A model generated the notes under the pieces. The model saw nothing but the letters and a program-made list of their open reading frames with translations, was not told the DNA's origin and ran no database searches. From Cristatella mucedo (lineage: Eukaryota > Bryozoa > Phylactolaemata > Cristatellidae): 64,000 nucleotides of DNA. Location of the stretch: NCBI GenBank assembly GCA_009760855.2, contig WPIO01000031.1:1-64000 (forward strand), in the 5' to 3' direction. The first letter of the stretch is position 1. Every line of letters begins with the position of its first letter. The position numbers and the translations under genes were made by a program. Positions 29,645 to 40,600 of the stretch are shown here, piece after piece.

Positions 29645-31185
29645 TAATGTACCTCCGTCTGTAACTCCACAAAGTCATAAAGACCATGTGGGTGTTACTC
29701 AGGCGAGTTTTGTATAGCGCACTCACAGTCTAAGCGGCTTTCGGTACGCATTCGGTAACCAACAGATTTCGTCTCACGCAACAAAGAGAAAGTGGGAAGC
29801 AGAGCAGAGTCGGGAGAGCAGTTGAGGTAGTGAGTGGCATAGAAGTAGCGGCTCAGGACCGCTGAAAAGGATGGGCCATAATCGGCAGTAGAAGAGTAGT
29901 TGTCATTGCGTAAGAATTGTGGAAGCAAGTTCCACAGTCGAGGACCTGCAGAGCTAAAGCTTCTGTCGCCAACTATCTTTAAGCGGAGGAATGGGACAGC
30001 TAATTTATTGTCCAGGCAGGACTTGGGGACGCGAACAGGCTGAAACTGATGCAGCAGTTCAGCTAGGTACGAAGGAGCCAAGCCATGGCGGGCCTTGTGG
30101 GTCAGCATAAGAACTTTGCTCTGTATCCTTTGCTCAACCGGCAACCATCCTATCTCGTTCAGCAAAGGACACACGTGCTCAAACCGCGGGGAATTGAAGA
30201 CTAGCCTTGCAGCCATATTCATTGTCGGCTGTAGTGGCATAATAGCTTTCTTTGGCCGCCCAGCCAAAAGAGAATTACAATAATCAAGCCGAGACAGAAC
30301 TGAAAAGCTAGTTAAATTTTTTACAAGCCACTGTGGGAGACAACTCCTAATCTTGGACAGGGATAATAATAATGTACTTGATAAAGCGCCCTCAGAGAAC
30401 TTAATCTCTTTCTAGGTGCTTTACATTTGCTGCAAAGGGATCGGATGTGATGGCCAGATGTTGAGGCAGTCTTCTGAATAAAGCTTTTGAAATTGAGGCA
30501 GCTGTCGAACACTACACCTAAATTTCGAGCACGTGGTGATGGCCGCACAATAGCATCACCTATTAGAACGGCAAAGCCTTCTAATCCAGCCACACGCTTA
30601 GGGTGTCCTATGAGCCGCAGTTCGGTTTTATCATAATTTAATTTCAGGAAGTTTTCCGACATCCAGGATCGAATATGGGCAAGGCAAGCATTCAGTTTCT
30701 CAGTGTCCGCAGCAGATTCCGACGGTTTGAATGACAAATACAACTGAGTATCGTCTGCATAGAAGTGATACCCTATTCCATGGGCCTTAATCACTTTTCC
30801 CAGAGGTTGTGTATAAATGGAAAAAAGCAAGAGGCCGAGTACAGACCCTTGAGGGACTCCACAGGTGACCCTTCTCGTTTGAGAGACCTGACCCCCACAC
30901 GACACAGATGGAACTCGATCAGACAAGTACGATTTAAGCCACGCCAGTGCTTCGTCTGCCAGACCGATCGTTGTTCTCAATCGTTCAAGCAGAACCTCGT
31001 GATCAATGGTGTCGAAGGCAGCAGACAGATCTAGCAGAGCTAGGGTAGTGACATTTCCATCGTCGTTGCCACGTATAATGTCATTGTTAACACGGAGGAG
31101 AGCAGTTTCAGTGGAGTGCTGCCTCTTGAACCCTGATTGAAATGTTTCTGACATTCTATTATTTTCAATAAGTTCAAGCAAAAGC
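29645..31185 (-). mobile_element. LINE family A copy 2, polymerase part, carrying a tail-only insertion
   Basis: Very similar to copy 1 along its length: same polymerase motifs (HSTETALLRV, LDLSAAFDTIDHEVL, FYADDTQLYLSF near 30765) and the same 3' region ending near 29645. It is truncated 5' within the polymerase at about 31180 (ELIENNRMSETFQSGFKRQ). A 73-bp tail-only element interrupts it at 30365-30437. High identity to copy 1 suggests the family was recently active. Confidence 0.9.
30361..30441 (-). mobile_element. Tail-only element (73 bp) with 4-bp target duplication, inserted in LINE-A
   Basis: The element at 30365-30437 is bounded by GGAT on both sides (30361-30364 and 30438-30441). 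LINE-A copy 1 has a single GGAT at the same point (near 1364). It consists only of the LINE-B type tail: TTTGCAGCAAATGTAAAGC.., hairpin, TATCAAGTACATTATTATT. Confidence 0.85.
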
Positions 31186-31816
31186 AGTTCGGAAACCGAG
31201 GCGACCAAACCTCGCGCCACCATCTGTTTCTGCCACTCCTCGGTCTCCGCCTCCGACAGCTCGGCAAGCATCTCGCGTGCCTTCTCGGCGAGCGTCTCGC
31301 CCGCCTCCTTAGCGGGCGCTTCACGCACTTCCGCTGTCGATAACGCTTCGCTCCATGCCGCCGTCGCCTCCGAGACCATTAGAGAAGACTCGCTGGCTAG
31401 CGGCGCTATCTCGCTCTCTACCAGTGCTTTCCAAGCCGCCGCCACCTCTGTAGAGGACACAACCACCTCTCTGGTGGACACAGCCTCCCTCTCTGGCGGA
31501 CAGAGCCTCCCTCTCTGGTGGACGCTGTATGTCTCCCTTCCGGAAGCTGCCGCCTCTCTCCCGGATGCTGCCGCCTCTCTCCCGGATGCTACCGCCTCGC
31601 TCGTGGACGCCGCCTCTACGGGCTCTGCCACCGATTCTGCGGGCTCCACAGGCGTCTCTGCTGGCTCTGCTTTTTTCGCCCGACACACCGTTGGCAATTG
31701 CAGCTGCCACTTCCGGTCGCTGTTGTCGGCATCCTCAGTCAGCTTTCCTGGCGTTCTGCATATCCGACCGCCGAAGCCTCTCCTCGCCTTCAGGACTTGC
31801 AAACACCGTCACAAGA
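31186..31816 (-). other. Ala/Glu-rich low-complexity open frame fused in frame to LINE-A polymerase
   Basis: An antisense frame of 493 codons runs from 31802 to 30321. Its first 205 or so residues come from this GC-rich segment (repeats of EAAASGRE, stretches such as EKAREMLAELSEAETEEW) and the rest is LINE-A polymerase and the inserted tail. Several + strand frames are also open here, which suggests compositional bias. Short tandem repeats of about 21 bp occur at about 31545-31600. It may be a fragment of another retroelement's structural gene or an exon; neither is recognised. Confidence 0.45.
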
Positions 31817-31817
31817 G

Positions 31818-32240
31818 TAATAATAATAATGCACTTGATAAGACGCCCTCAGAGAACTTAATCTCATTCTAGGTGCTTAACGTTTGCTGCAAAGAGAAAT
31901 GCGATCGAATGGTGAGTAATATCATGCTTGATAAACAACATGACTAACAACATGGTTAGGGGTGACATGCACAGGGTCGGCATGCAAGTGTGGTTAGTCG
32001 CAGTATGCACGGTGTCAGCACGCGTAAGCCCATGAAGAACGAATCACAGGGACCCACTAAATGCTGTCCTAAATAGGTGTTTTTAAGTTCTTTTTAAATG
32101 TAGTCAAGTCAGGGAATGTTGTGACGCAAGTCGGGAGTTCCAGGCTTTGGGAGCATACGAACTAAATGTACGGTCTCCAAAGGATTTGAGTTTTGTACAA
32201 GGTATTGGTAAACTGTTGGATTCCGAAAAGCGGGTGATAC
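31818..32240 (-). mobile_element. LINE-B 3' end, distal part, interrupted by a solo LTR
   Basis: Begins with the AAT-rich tail and the hairpin (31822-31895), then 3' UTR matching the 3.9-4.4 kb copy (GGTTAGGGGTGACATGCACA, TTCCAGGCTTTGGGAGCATA, TTCCGAAAAGCGGGTGATAC). It resumes at 33458 after the LTR with GTACGATGCTTGGCCTGGTG to about 33492. Confidence 0.85.
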
Positions 32241-33457
32241 TGTAACGCCGATGGCTCGGCGGGGTAAGCTTGACCTGCCGCTTACCTAGCGGCGTAGCCT
32301 ATCGCCTAATGCCGTTCGGTGCGCGCCTACGCGCAATAAGCTGGCCGCCACGAAACGAGCGTTTCTGGCTCTGACCTGCTCACCGTTACTAAAGGGGGTC
32401 GCGAGTCCGCGGCGTGAATTGGAAAGCGAGACACACAGATTGGGGATTTTACTAAACTTTATTCGCAAGCGCACAAAGTCGCTGCGCGTCTAGTTCAGCT
32501 TTATCTCCACACTCCTCGCACGCTCTCAACTGCACCAACACTCTAGCGGAGGGAATACTCCTCCACACTAAGCGCGACCCGGACCCTAAACTCTAACCGG
32601 TGAACTAGGAATCCGTTCCCACCTGTGCCGAGGGAATACCCCAAATACGCCAACTTGAACACTCTTGCGGAGGGAATACTCCTCCACACTGAAGCGCGAA
32701 CCGGAGTCTAAACCCTACCCGGAGAACTAGAACTCGGTTTCCACCAGTGCGGCAGGAATACTCCACACACGCCAACTACGTCTAGCTCGCGCCGGCAAAT
32801 CCCTATGCCGAGACCCCGTGCTAGCGCGCACACACAAAACACGAAAGAAACACAAAATGCCAGCTCGGGCGCGATACGACCGTATTCGGTGGAGTCCACC
32901 GAATCCTCCTAGCGCTGTCTCGTCCTGTTCCGTCAATCGCCGGCGAACAGCCCGCCCTCCTCCCTCGCTTTCAGAGAAACGAGTCCGACGGCGGAGCCGG
33001 ACCAAAGACAGAAGACCACAGACAAAAAGACCCAGAGCGAGCGTCGCTCGACTCTTAAATACTTGGCTGAGACAATGGGGCAAGAGCTTAGTGGTATTGG
33101 GCCCGACACCATGGCCCATTACTGTAAGGAACTAATACCGGCACTAGGCCACTGGAATGTCCCCTCTGTCCAGTTTGAATGGCGAATGGGTTCCAGACGA
33201 TTCTTTCTTGGACCGAGTGAAGGCGGAGGTTGACAGGCCAGCCAACATCAATCAGCAGCTTCCGCGGGTATCGGACCAATTCTAAAGGCCGAATCGCCAC
33301 CGCCGGTCTCAGCTTCCTGGCTTGCTCTTAAGCTCTTGCTCTCTAGCCGCGCTGACGCTCCTCTCTGGCTCACTGCTCCAGGACAAAGGAGTTCTAGCCC
33401 GCCTCCGAACAGTTCCTGTTTGCGCTAAAATTCAGCCAAGGCCAGCAAAGTGCTACA
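32241..33457 (-). mobile_element. Solo LTR (1217 bp) of an LTR retrotransposon
   Basis: The sequence interrupts the LINE-B 3' UTR at one point. It starts TGTAAC and ends GCTACA, so it has TG..CA termini with short inverted ends. It is flanked by ATAC (32237-32240) and GTAC (33458-33461), while the uninterrupted LINE-B copy has GTAC, so the 4-bp target duplication carries one change. On the minus strand a TATA-like TATTTAAG lies near 33055 and an AATAAA near 32457, giving a U3-R-U5 order in that orientation. A tandem duplication of about 121 bp lies at 32540-32780. No internal retroviral coding region is present. Confidence 0.75.
32540..32780. repeat. Tandem 121-bp duplication inside the LTR
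   Basis: AGGGAATACTCCTCCACACT occurs at 32550 and 32671, with the sequence following each copy similar over about 100 bases. Confidence 0.7.
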
Positions 33458-33584
33458 GTACGATGCTTGGCCTGGTGGGGGAGTAGATCACAAGTGTTGC
33501 ATGCAGCTGGGCGTAGTCCTCTTAATCTGAGTCAGGAAGGGTAGCAACGAACGTTAATGCACCGTCTGCCAGGAACGCAAATGT

Positions 33585-33917
33585 ATGTATGTTCCACAAA
33601 GCTGGATCGGCACCTCTTTCATTAAGCCTCCGCTCCGAGTCGAGCAGCCAGCTTACAAAGTCTTTCCTGGGGTGGGCTACTCTGCCACTTCTGCCGAATT
33701 TGCTTGTAGTTTGATATTCTCTAAGCGGCAGCTACGCGATGCCGCACAGTACACCGAAGCGGGCTCAAAGGCGCTAATTTACACGGACGCCGTAGCGGGC
33801 CAGTACGCGATTTCCCGCCCGGCGTCCTCGACCTCACTCCCCGGACCTTTGCCGCCCGTTACTGATATACCATGGTCATTAATCGCAACAGCACATAATC
33901 CAACGACAGAGTCATAA
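33585..33917 (+). other. Unassigned 110-codon open frame, candidate exon
   Basis: Reads MYVPQSWIGTSF to the stop at 33917, with protein-like composition (SAEFACSLIFSKRQL, SKALIYTDAVAG). An antisense frame of 80 codons overlaps it at 33779-34021. No family is assigned with confidence. Confidence 0.2.
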
Positions 33918-34965
33918 TCTCCAAATAGCCACACTATGACTAAGCCATTGATTGAAATGAGCTTTTCGTGGATCGAGCAGGATAAAGGTGATGAGTCGTA
34001 ATTTTCATCTGGGCTACCCATAGAGCTCTTTGAAAAGGAGGTGTTTCAAGTAGTTACTTCCGGGTATGCCGGTGTTGCAGGTTTCCGTCTAGGCTATTGC
34101 TCGATACCGACAGATGTCTCTCGGGCTCTGTAAGTTCTGCTGTGTATAATAGGGCGTTATTTAATTATAGACAGCAGCGCCAAATAATCTGGCCCCATAA
34201 AAGTATTTTCGGCAATGTGTATTATGTACAAAGACCGAGGCCAGCAGACGGCTCGTATTCTCGTTCGCGAGTGAGGGACGGCTACTGCTGTCAACCGTTG
34301 GTACGGTCATAAAACATCTACATGACCCGCTTTAGTGGTGGAAGTCAGATTGGCTCGGTATTTAAAATAATGTTTTCTTTATGCAGCTCAATGGCTCTAC
34401 CTGAAGAGCCAAAGGAGAGCTTGGGGAGCCTGACGCCTGTCCCCCTTAAAGGACAGCTGCTGGTCTTCAGTGCCCGGCAGCGCCCATTTAGCGGCGGCTG
34501 TTGCTGTTTTCTTTAAGTATCCACTTTTCTTGTGCTCAAGGGCCGCGAGCAGTTAGCAGTTCTACAGTTAGAGTGCATTTCATCGTGGGCCTGACATACA
34601 TTGGCTTTCGTCTTGTACACGCAGGTGGCGCTGCTTTCGAGCACTGCTCTTCTACCAGAACCACGGCGATCTTGTGCCGTGTAGACGATATCTTTGCCTA
34701 AAGTCTGGTCATATTTCCATCTGCACGCAACGAAAATCTCATGCATATGAGCACGTATTGACTATCTTACTTTCAGCTCCATGGCAGGCAGAAAGCGCCG
34801 CCTTTCTTGAGTTCTGTAGTGTTCCCACTTGATGTTACATCATGCTCGAGTACTCGTTTTGAAGGCTTTTCTTAGAACAGAAGCCTTGCGCGCATACTTG
34901 AGGCCAATATCTAGGTTTTTTTTTTTACCAGGCTTGCACGATATTTATGATCAGTTTGGTGGTTT

Positions 34966-35160
34966 TTGTATGGCAACCCAAGGGTGTGTAGCACTGTACC
35001 GGTAACCCTATTAGCTGTGGGATCGTTCGTACTTGAGGCAAAGAATTATTTCGAAATCCAGTCCCACGTGGCAGAGTTCCTCGGTCGCTCTGTAGGCCGC
35101 CAGTTCATTATTGCGAACCCTGCGGCAGCATGGCCAAAGTCGGAAGACGGTAGTGAATCG
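34966..35160 (+). other. Candidate exon with a GTACGT donor, unassigned
   Basis: The open frame reads SFVLEAKNYFEIQSHVAEFL, then GRSVGRQFIIANPAAAWPKS, then EDGSES up to a good donor (GTACGT) at 35161. The acceptor side is unclear. Another + frame at 35571-35745 ends at a similar GTACGT donor, and a short frame at 34390-34516 follows a TTTATGCAG acceptor. Together they may be parts of one unrecognised gene. Confidence 0.25.
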
Positions 35161-35279
35161 GTACGTTTCGCATGGTCAGTAGCTACGGCGCTCAATAACT
35201 TGCCCTCGCCTAGCGTCATCGTCGTCTTGCTTTTTGATAATTGGGCACAGATTTTTTTACCTGTGCGTTGCTCACTGGG

Positions 35280-35549
35280 TTACTGTAAGTTACTGGGTCG
35301 GTTGGGCTGGACATGATGAGTCTCATACCCGGCTTCGAAGAAGCAAACTCGAAGCAGCTCAGTTTTCGAGAACGGTGCATCGTTGTCGCTCGCCAATTCA
35401 TTGGCCATCACAGCGTTCGAAAAAACGTCTAGCATCTGGATAACCTGCTGAGTACCCAAACCTGGTGGCCCAAACCGGTTCTCACAAGATGTCAGCAGCC
35501 ACCTTTCTGGAATGGGTATTTTAAAATCAAATGGGCCATTCGAAGACAT
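35280..35549 (-). other. Unassigned antisense 89-codon open frame
   Basis: Protein-like composition (FDFKIPIPERWLLTSCENRF, FSNAVMANELASDNDAPFSK) with an internal GTATGA donor-like site after FFEAG near 35333. It lies opposite the + strand candidate exons, so at most one strand is likely coding here. Confidence 0.22.
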
Positions 35550-36000
35550 TGATGGTTAGCAGATCTGTTTATGACAACAGTTAGTGCGTCGATATATTGG
35601 CTGGAACTCCTCACCCGGTTCTTTTATCTCACTCACGGATCGTATCAATATTTAGGAATATTAAAATCTGCTGCCCTATATCAAATCATGCAGAGTGCTA
35701 ATGTTGATCTTGTACCGCCATCAAGGATTTGTGCTGCCATCACGGTACGTTCAAGGTTACCGACACTTTAGAGCCCACCTAGCCTGCTTGCTGTAGTTGT
35801 TGCTTCACATGCAAGAGTGATGTTTCTGGTAGTGTTTGCAGTGGCTCGCTAGCTATGTGCCTTTAAAGGATACAGTCGAACAATATTGTACACAACAGCA
35901 AAGTCTTACCATTTGTCATTCTGTCTTGAACTACAGCCAAGACCACTAGAGCAGCTTTGTGGGAAACCAACTGTTGGCTGACCTGTCTGCCATGCACGTA

Positions 36001-36640
36001 ATAATAATATTAATAATAATACATTTGATGCAGCGCCCTCAGATAACTAAATCTCTTTTTAGGCGCTTTACATTTGCTGCAAAAGAAGCATGATCGAATG
36101 GTTAGTGGTAGCAGGCTCAATAAACAACAAGAATAACATGGTTATTGGTGAAATGCACAGTGTAAGCATGCAGCTATGGTTAATGGCAGCATGCAGTGTC
36201 AGCACGTGTAAGCACATAAAGGACGAATCACAGGGACCCACTGAATGCTGTTATACATAGATGTCTTTTAGTTTTTCCTTAAATGGGGTCAGGTCAGGAG
36301 ATGTGATGCAAGTCGGGAGTGAGTTCCCGGCTTTGGGAGCATACTAACTAAAGGCACGGTCTCCCAAGGATTTGAGGTTTTTACGATGTATAGGTAAATA
36401 ATTAGATTCCGAAAAGCAGGCCATACGATGCTTAGCCTGGTGGGGGAGTAGTTCTGATAGGTAGGCTGAAGCCAAAGAATGAAGGGACCTAAAAGTGAGT
36501 GACAAATTCTTGAAGTCGATCCGTTTCTTGATTGGTAGCCAGTGCAGGTCGGCAAGAAGTGGTGTGATGTGGCAACTGGGATGCTCACGACAGACGAGCC
36601 TAGCTGCCGAGTTTTGCACCAGCTGCAAGCTGCCGTTTAT
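36001..36640 (-). mobile_element. LINE-B 3' fragment (thumb, 3' UTR and tail)
   Basis: The AAT-rich tail and hairpin at 36001-36085, 3' UTR, then decayed coding (DRAFSSYAPKAWNSLP-like; NSAARLVCREHPSCHITPLL at about 36570-36620). Confidence 0.82.
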
Positions 36641-36765
36641 CAGTTTGAATGTGAGATCGGTATGATCGCTAACTTTGGGATCCAGTGCTGGTCTTTAGCT
36701 GTTCGTAGGTTCAAGTCCGACTTTTGAACATGGCTATCCAATGAGTGATGTTTAGCATGGACAAA

Positions 36766-36905
36766 AATAATAATAATAATAATGTACTTGATAAAGCACC
36801 CTCAGAGAACTCAATCTTTTTCTAGGCGCTTCACATTTGCTGCAAAGGGAAGCGCGATTGAATGGTGAGTAATATCATGCTTGATAAACATGATTACATG
36901 GTTAA
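36766..36905 (-). mobile_element. LINE-B tail with about 60 bp of 3' UTR
   Basis: (AAT)n, ACTTGATAAAGCACCCTCAG, hairpin, TTTGCTGCAAAGGGAAGCGC, ATTGAATGGTGAGTAATATC. Confidence 0.82.
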
Positions 36906-37261
36906 AATTGTATGATGAGAGCGTGGCTTGAGGTTGTGGCTAGGCTTTTCCTAATAAAGGTCATGCTAGCTTTACGAGAGTAATTGGCGTTGCCACCCAT
37001 GTGCGTCCAGTGTGTCGAAGCTGCACAATGGCAAGCAGCGCTGCATCCAGCGCTCAACAGGGTGTGCAGGCGCCCGGGCAGTTGGTGGCATAGGCAGAAG
37101 AGGCATGTTTGTGAAGCTTCGGTGATAACGCGCGCTTACGAGACTAGGTACTTGTATGGGTTCCTTTGAAGATCTGCATGCACTTAGTGTGGGCACATGT
37201 GTGGTGTGCATGCATGGAATGTATGTGCTTGTATGAATGCCTGAAAATGTGCAGGTCGTGT

Positions 37262-37350
37262 TTCTTTTGCAGCAAATTTAAAGTGCCTAGAAAGAGACTG
37301 AGTTCTCTGAGGGCGCTTTATCAAGTGTGTTATTATTTTTATTATTATTG
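37262..37350 (+). mobile_element. LINE-B tail-only element upstream of UBAC2
   Basis: TTTTGCAGCAAATTTAAAGT, the hairpin AGAGACTGAGTTCTCT, GGGCGCTTTATCAAGTGTG, (ATT)n. It ends about 260 bp before the UBAC2 start codon. Confidence 0.82.
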
Positions 37351-37612
37351 TGCATATGTGTGTATATGTGTCTGTGCGCATGGCTGTGTGTGCTCATGAG
37401 CGTATGCATGTTGTGCGCATGGCTGTGTATGTGCGCTTGCGAGTTTCTAAGTAGGTTTTAGGAGTAGGACCGTTTCTGTGTGTATGCATGAAAATGTCTA
37501 CGCATTCATCTGTGGTACATGTCCGTAATGTTGTTATAGATGAGCCCGATGTGCAATGCATTGCTGAGCGCAGCATGCCACAGCGAGTCTCGGCAAGAAG
37601 CAGTTGCATTTC

Positions 37613-40600
37613 ATGTTACCGCTTGCAGATCAGACGCCTGCGACCAAGACGATGCTCGCCTGCGTGGGGGCTGCATCGTTTTGCATGGCATTGCCACTGC
37701 GTCGGTTGCAGACGGATCTCATTGCGGACTACGACTCGGTATTCGGGCGATGGGAGGTGAGCAGCATCTGTTCTGTTACTCAATGCCAAACGTACCGCCG
37801 TGTTGCTGCCTTTCACATGCTGTTTGGGATTGAACGGGTTGACTGTGGTCTCGCTGCTGATGACCAAGCGCAGGCGCTTCGGTCCGCTCGATTGGCGGGC
37901 AGCGGATGTGCGTGCACACATCGCTGCCATGTATGCTTCCTGCTGCCGCGATGCAGCTGCAGCGATCGTGGAGATTGTGCCAATGCAATGGTTTGGTTTT
38001 GCCGAGTCGTCTTTGCAGGCATGTCGGCCGCCTGCTAGGCATGCTGGCACACTGGCAGATACGCTCGCTGTCACAGCACGCATGTCGCTCATCCATCGAC
38101 CGTGGCCTTGAACCCGTGTTCTTTGCCCTTGCTGCGTTGCTGCAGATTTGGAAGATGCTCCTCAACAAGGCGGCCTTCGCCGACTCAAAGGATATGGTGT
38201 GCGGCCTACTCCTGCTCTACTACTTTCGCATTTTCGAGAGACGCTATGGCACGAGGAAGTTTGTGGTGAGCATCTGCTGCCGAAACTTGCATGCTGCGGA
38301 CGACGAGGGCTGATGTTCTTTCGGTTTCGCTTGGCTTCATTGGCCGGCCGAGTATTGCTCTAGACCAAGGCGCTGCAGACATATTTATGAGTGGACCGCT
38401 AGAGCCGAGGATGTCAGCAGCATTCACGGTACCGAGCTGCTCCGACGTGTTCCACAAAGCTCGGCTCTCAAAATGGCTCTGCTGCCACCCTGTCTCATTT
38501 TCACTCTGTGCAAAAACATGCTTGTCTTGTTACAAAGTGATCTTCAATAGATGACCACATCAGCTTTGCTCTCAAGTGTACCTACTTTCAGCTCTATGAT
38601 ATTGCTGCGTGGAATTTGGGTCTACTTAGGTGAAGATACCACAGCAGAGCTGGTCCGTGCATTTGTGACACATAGCCTTGACTTCTGTAGCTCACTGCTT
38701 GCTGATCTTTCTGCCTGTGCAATAAAATGCTTGCACATGGAGGAACACTCTGTCGGTATTTTTGTTAGTCGTGACCGTCTAACTGCTGCATTACACCTGC
38801 GTTACACCTGCATTACACTGCATTGCACACTTTTGCATTCTTTTCTCACCGACCAATGGCCCCCAATAAAGCAGCACACAATCTGTATGGTCTTCATACT
38901 CTTTCTTTGGCCTACACATGCAAACATATGGAAACACTTTCTTTCCAGGTGTCGTCTCACACCATAATAATAATAACACACTTGATAAAGCGCCCTCAGA
39001 GAACTCAATCTCTTTCTTGGCGATTTACATTTGCTGCAAAGGGACGCGTGATTGAATGGTGAGTAATATCATGCTTAATAAACAACATGAATAACATGGT
39101 TAGGGGTGACATGCACAGAGTCTGCACGTGAATGTGGTTAGTGGCAGCTCTTCTGACAAAGGACTTTTAGCTGTGCATCTGAGCAACTCAAATCCTTTGG
39201 AGATCGGTTCTAACGGTTATTACGGTCCCAAAGCATGAAGCTGACTCCCCATCTCATGTCGAGACATGTATGGATTCGACGACATTTTAAAAGAAGTCAA
39301 ACCATGCCTGTTTCTCACATCATTTGTTCTGTCCTTGTGAATTGTCCTTTGTGTGCTATGGATGCTGACTTGTGCACTGTTAGTATTACTAACCACTTGA
39401 CATGCTTCCTTTCCAGAATTGGCAAAGAGTGCAAAGAAGGAGTTCTCTTTGGTTGCTGTACAAGTGTTTTGTTATTAGCATCATCATCATCATTATTATT
39501 ACCCGGCAGCTGCTATTGCATTTCCCTTTGTAGCAAATGTAAAGCGCCTAGAAAGAGATTGAGTTCTTTGATGGCGCTTTATCAAGTGCATTATTATTAT
39601 TATTATTATTATTACTGCTGCCACGTGTCTCAATCCTCTTGATCTGTAATTATGTGCAAATGTCTCAATCTTTGGGTCTGAGAAGTCGCGACATTGTCTA
39701 CTTGTTTGTTGTGCCCAATAGTTTCTGTTTGTTCGCACTAAAAGCATTGATTAGTTTTCAGTGCCTTACCAGTAGCCAAAACGCTCACTGTACTCATCAA
39801 GCGAAAATGAGATAGATTTTTGATATTTTAGGAGAGCATTCGAGGAAGTAGTCAAGGCCTTGACTGTAACGGAGTGGTAGAAAAAATGCCAGCGCATATT
39901 GAATAGATAGCATCGTTGGACATCAATTATTTGAAATGGGCAGCTGCTCAGTTTTGGAGGACCTGCAGAGCAGTACTACACTTCCAGCAGTCCTGTGCCG
40001 AAAGAAGAAATCGGCTTATTCGATTTTCTCAGAAGACCCTCCCCTCCCCCAGGATGCAGTGAGGCTGGCACCACTTTGTCAACGAGGTTAGCAGGGAGGG
40101 GCCGAGCCAAGGCAGGCTATGTCAGGTCAGAGCACGAATTTTGGGCTATACCTACCGTTCGACAAGGAGGAAGCCGGTGCAGTTTCTTCGTAATGTTCTC
40201 GTGGGACTTCGGTCGCATAGCTTTACAATATATTGTCGGTGACGTCCACAGCAAATCATGTTGGATCTCTTGCCCTCCCCCCCCCCCCCGATTAGGGGCC
40301 ACTTGTGTGCCACTTCGGCTAGGTAATCATGTTTGATTATTAGCCTCTCCGGTTCCCTCTAGGCTAGACCAACGTGCCACCTGCAATAGGCAGGGCTGCC
40401 GGTGAGAAGCCAACAATTTGGTAGATGCCATGCATATGAACAGCTGGTTGGTCATTACTTATAAGAAATCCAGTTGCTGGTCACCTCCGCTCGAGGAGCT
40501 GCAGTGATGCAGACCTGGTAGACCGATGTGCGCGAAGCAAAATTCTCACTCGTCACGTGGCACGATGTCTCGGCCACGGTTCAGTGTGGTTTTGCGCCTA

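Noticed and set aside
33585-34700. Possible proteasome assembly chaperone 2 (PSMG2) orthologue on the + strand
   Set aside because: A few short stretches (MYVP start, IYTD, ESLGSLTPVPLKGQLLVF, a VALLSS piece) fall in a roughly colinear order, but the family's most conserved block is missing and several splice junctions would need poor donors. Too weak to call.
37616-38168. Antisense frames of 130-158 codons
   Set aside because: They are shadows of UBAC2 exons 1 and 2 in GC-rich sequence.
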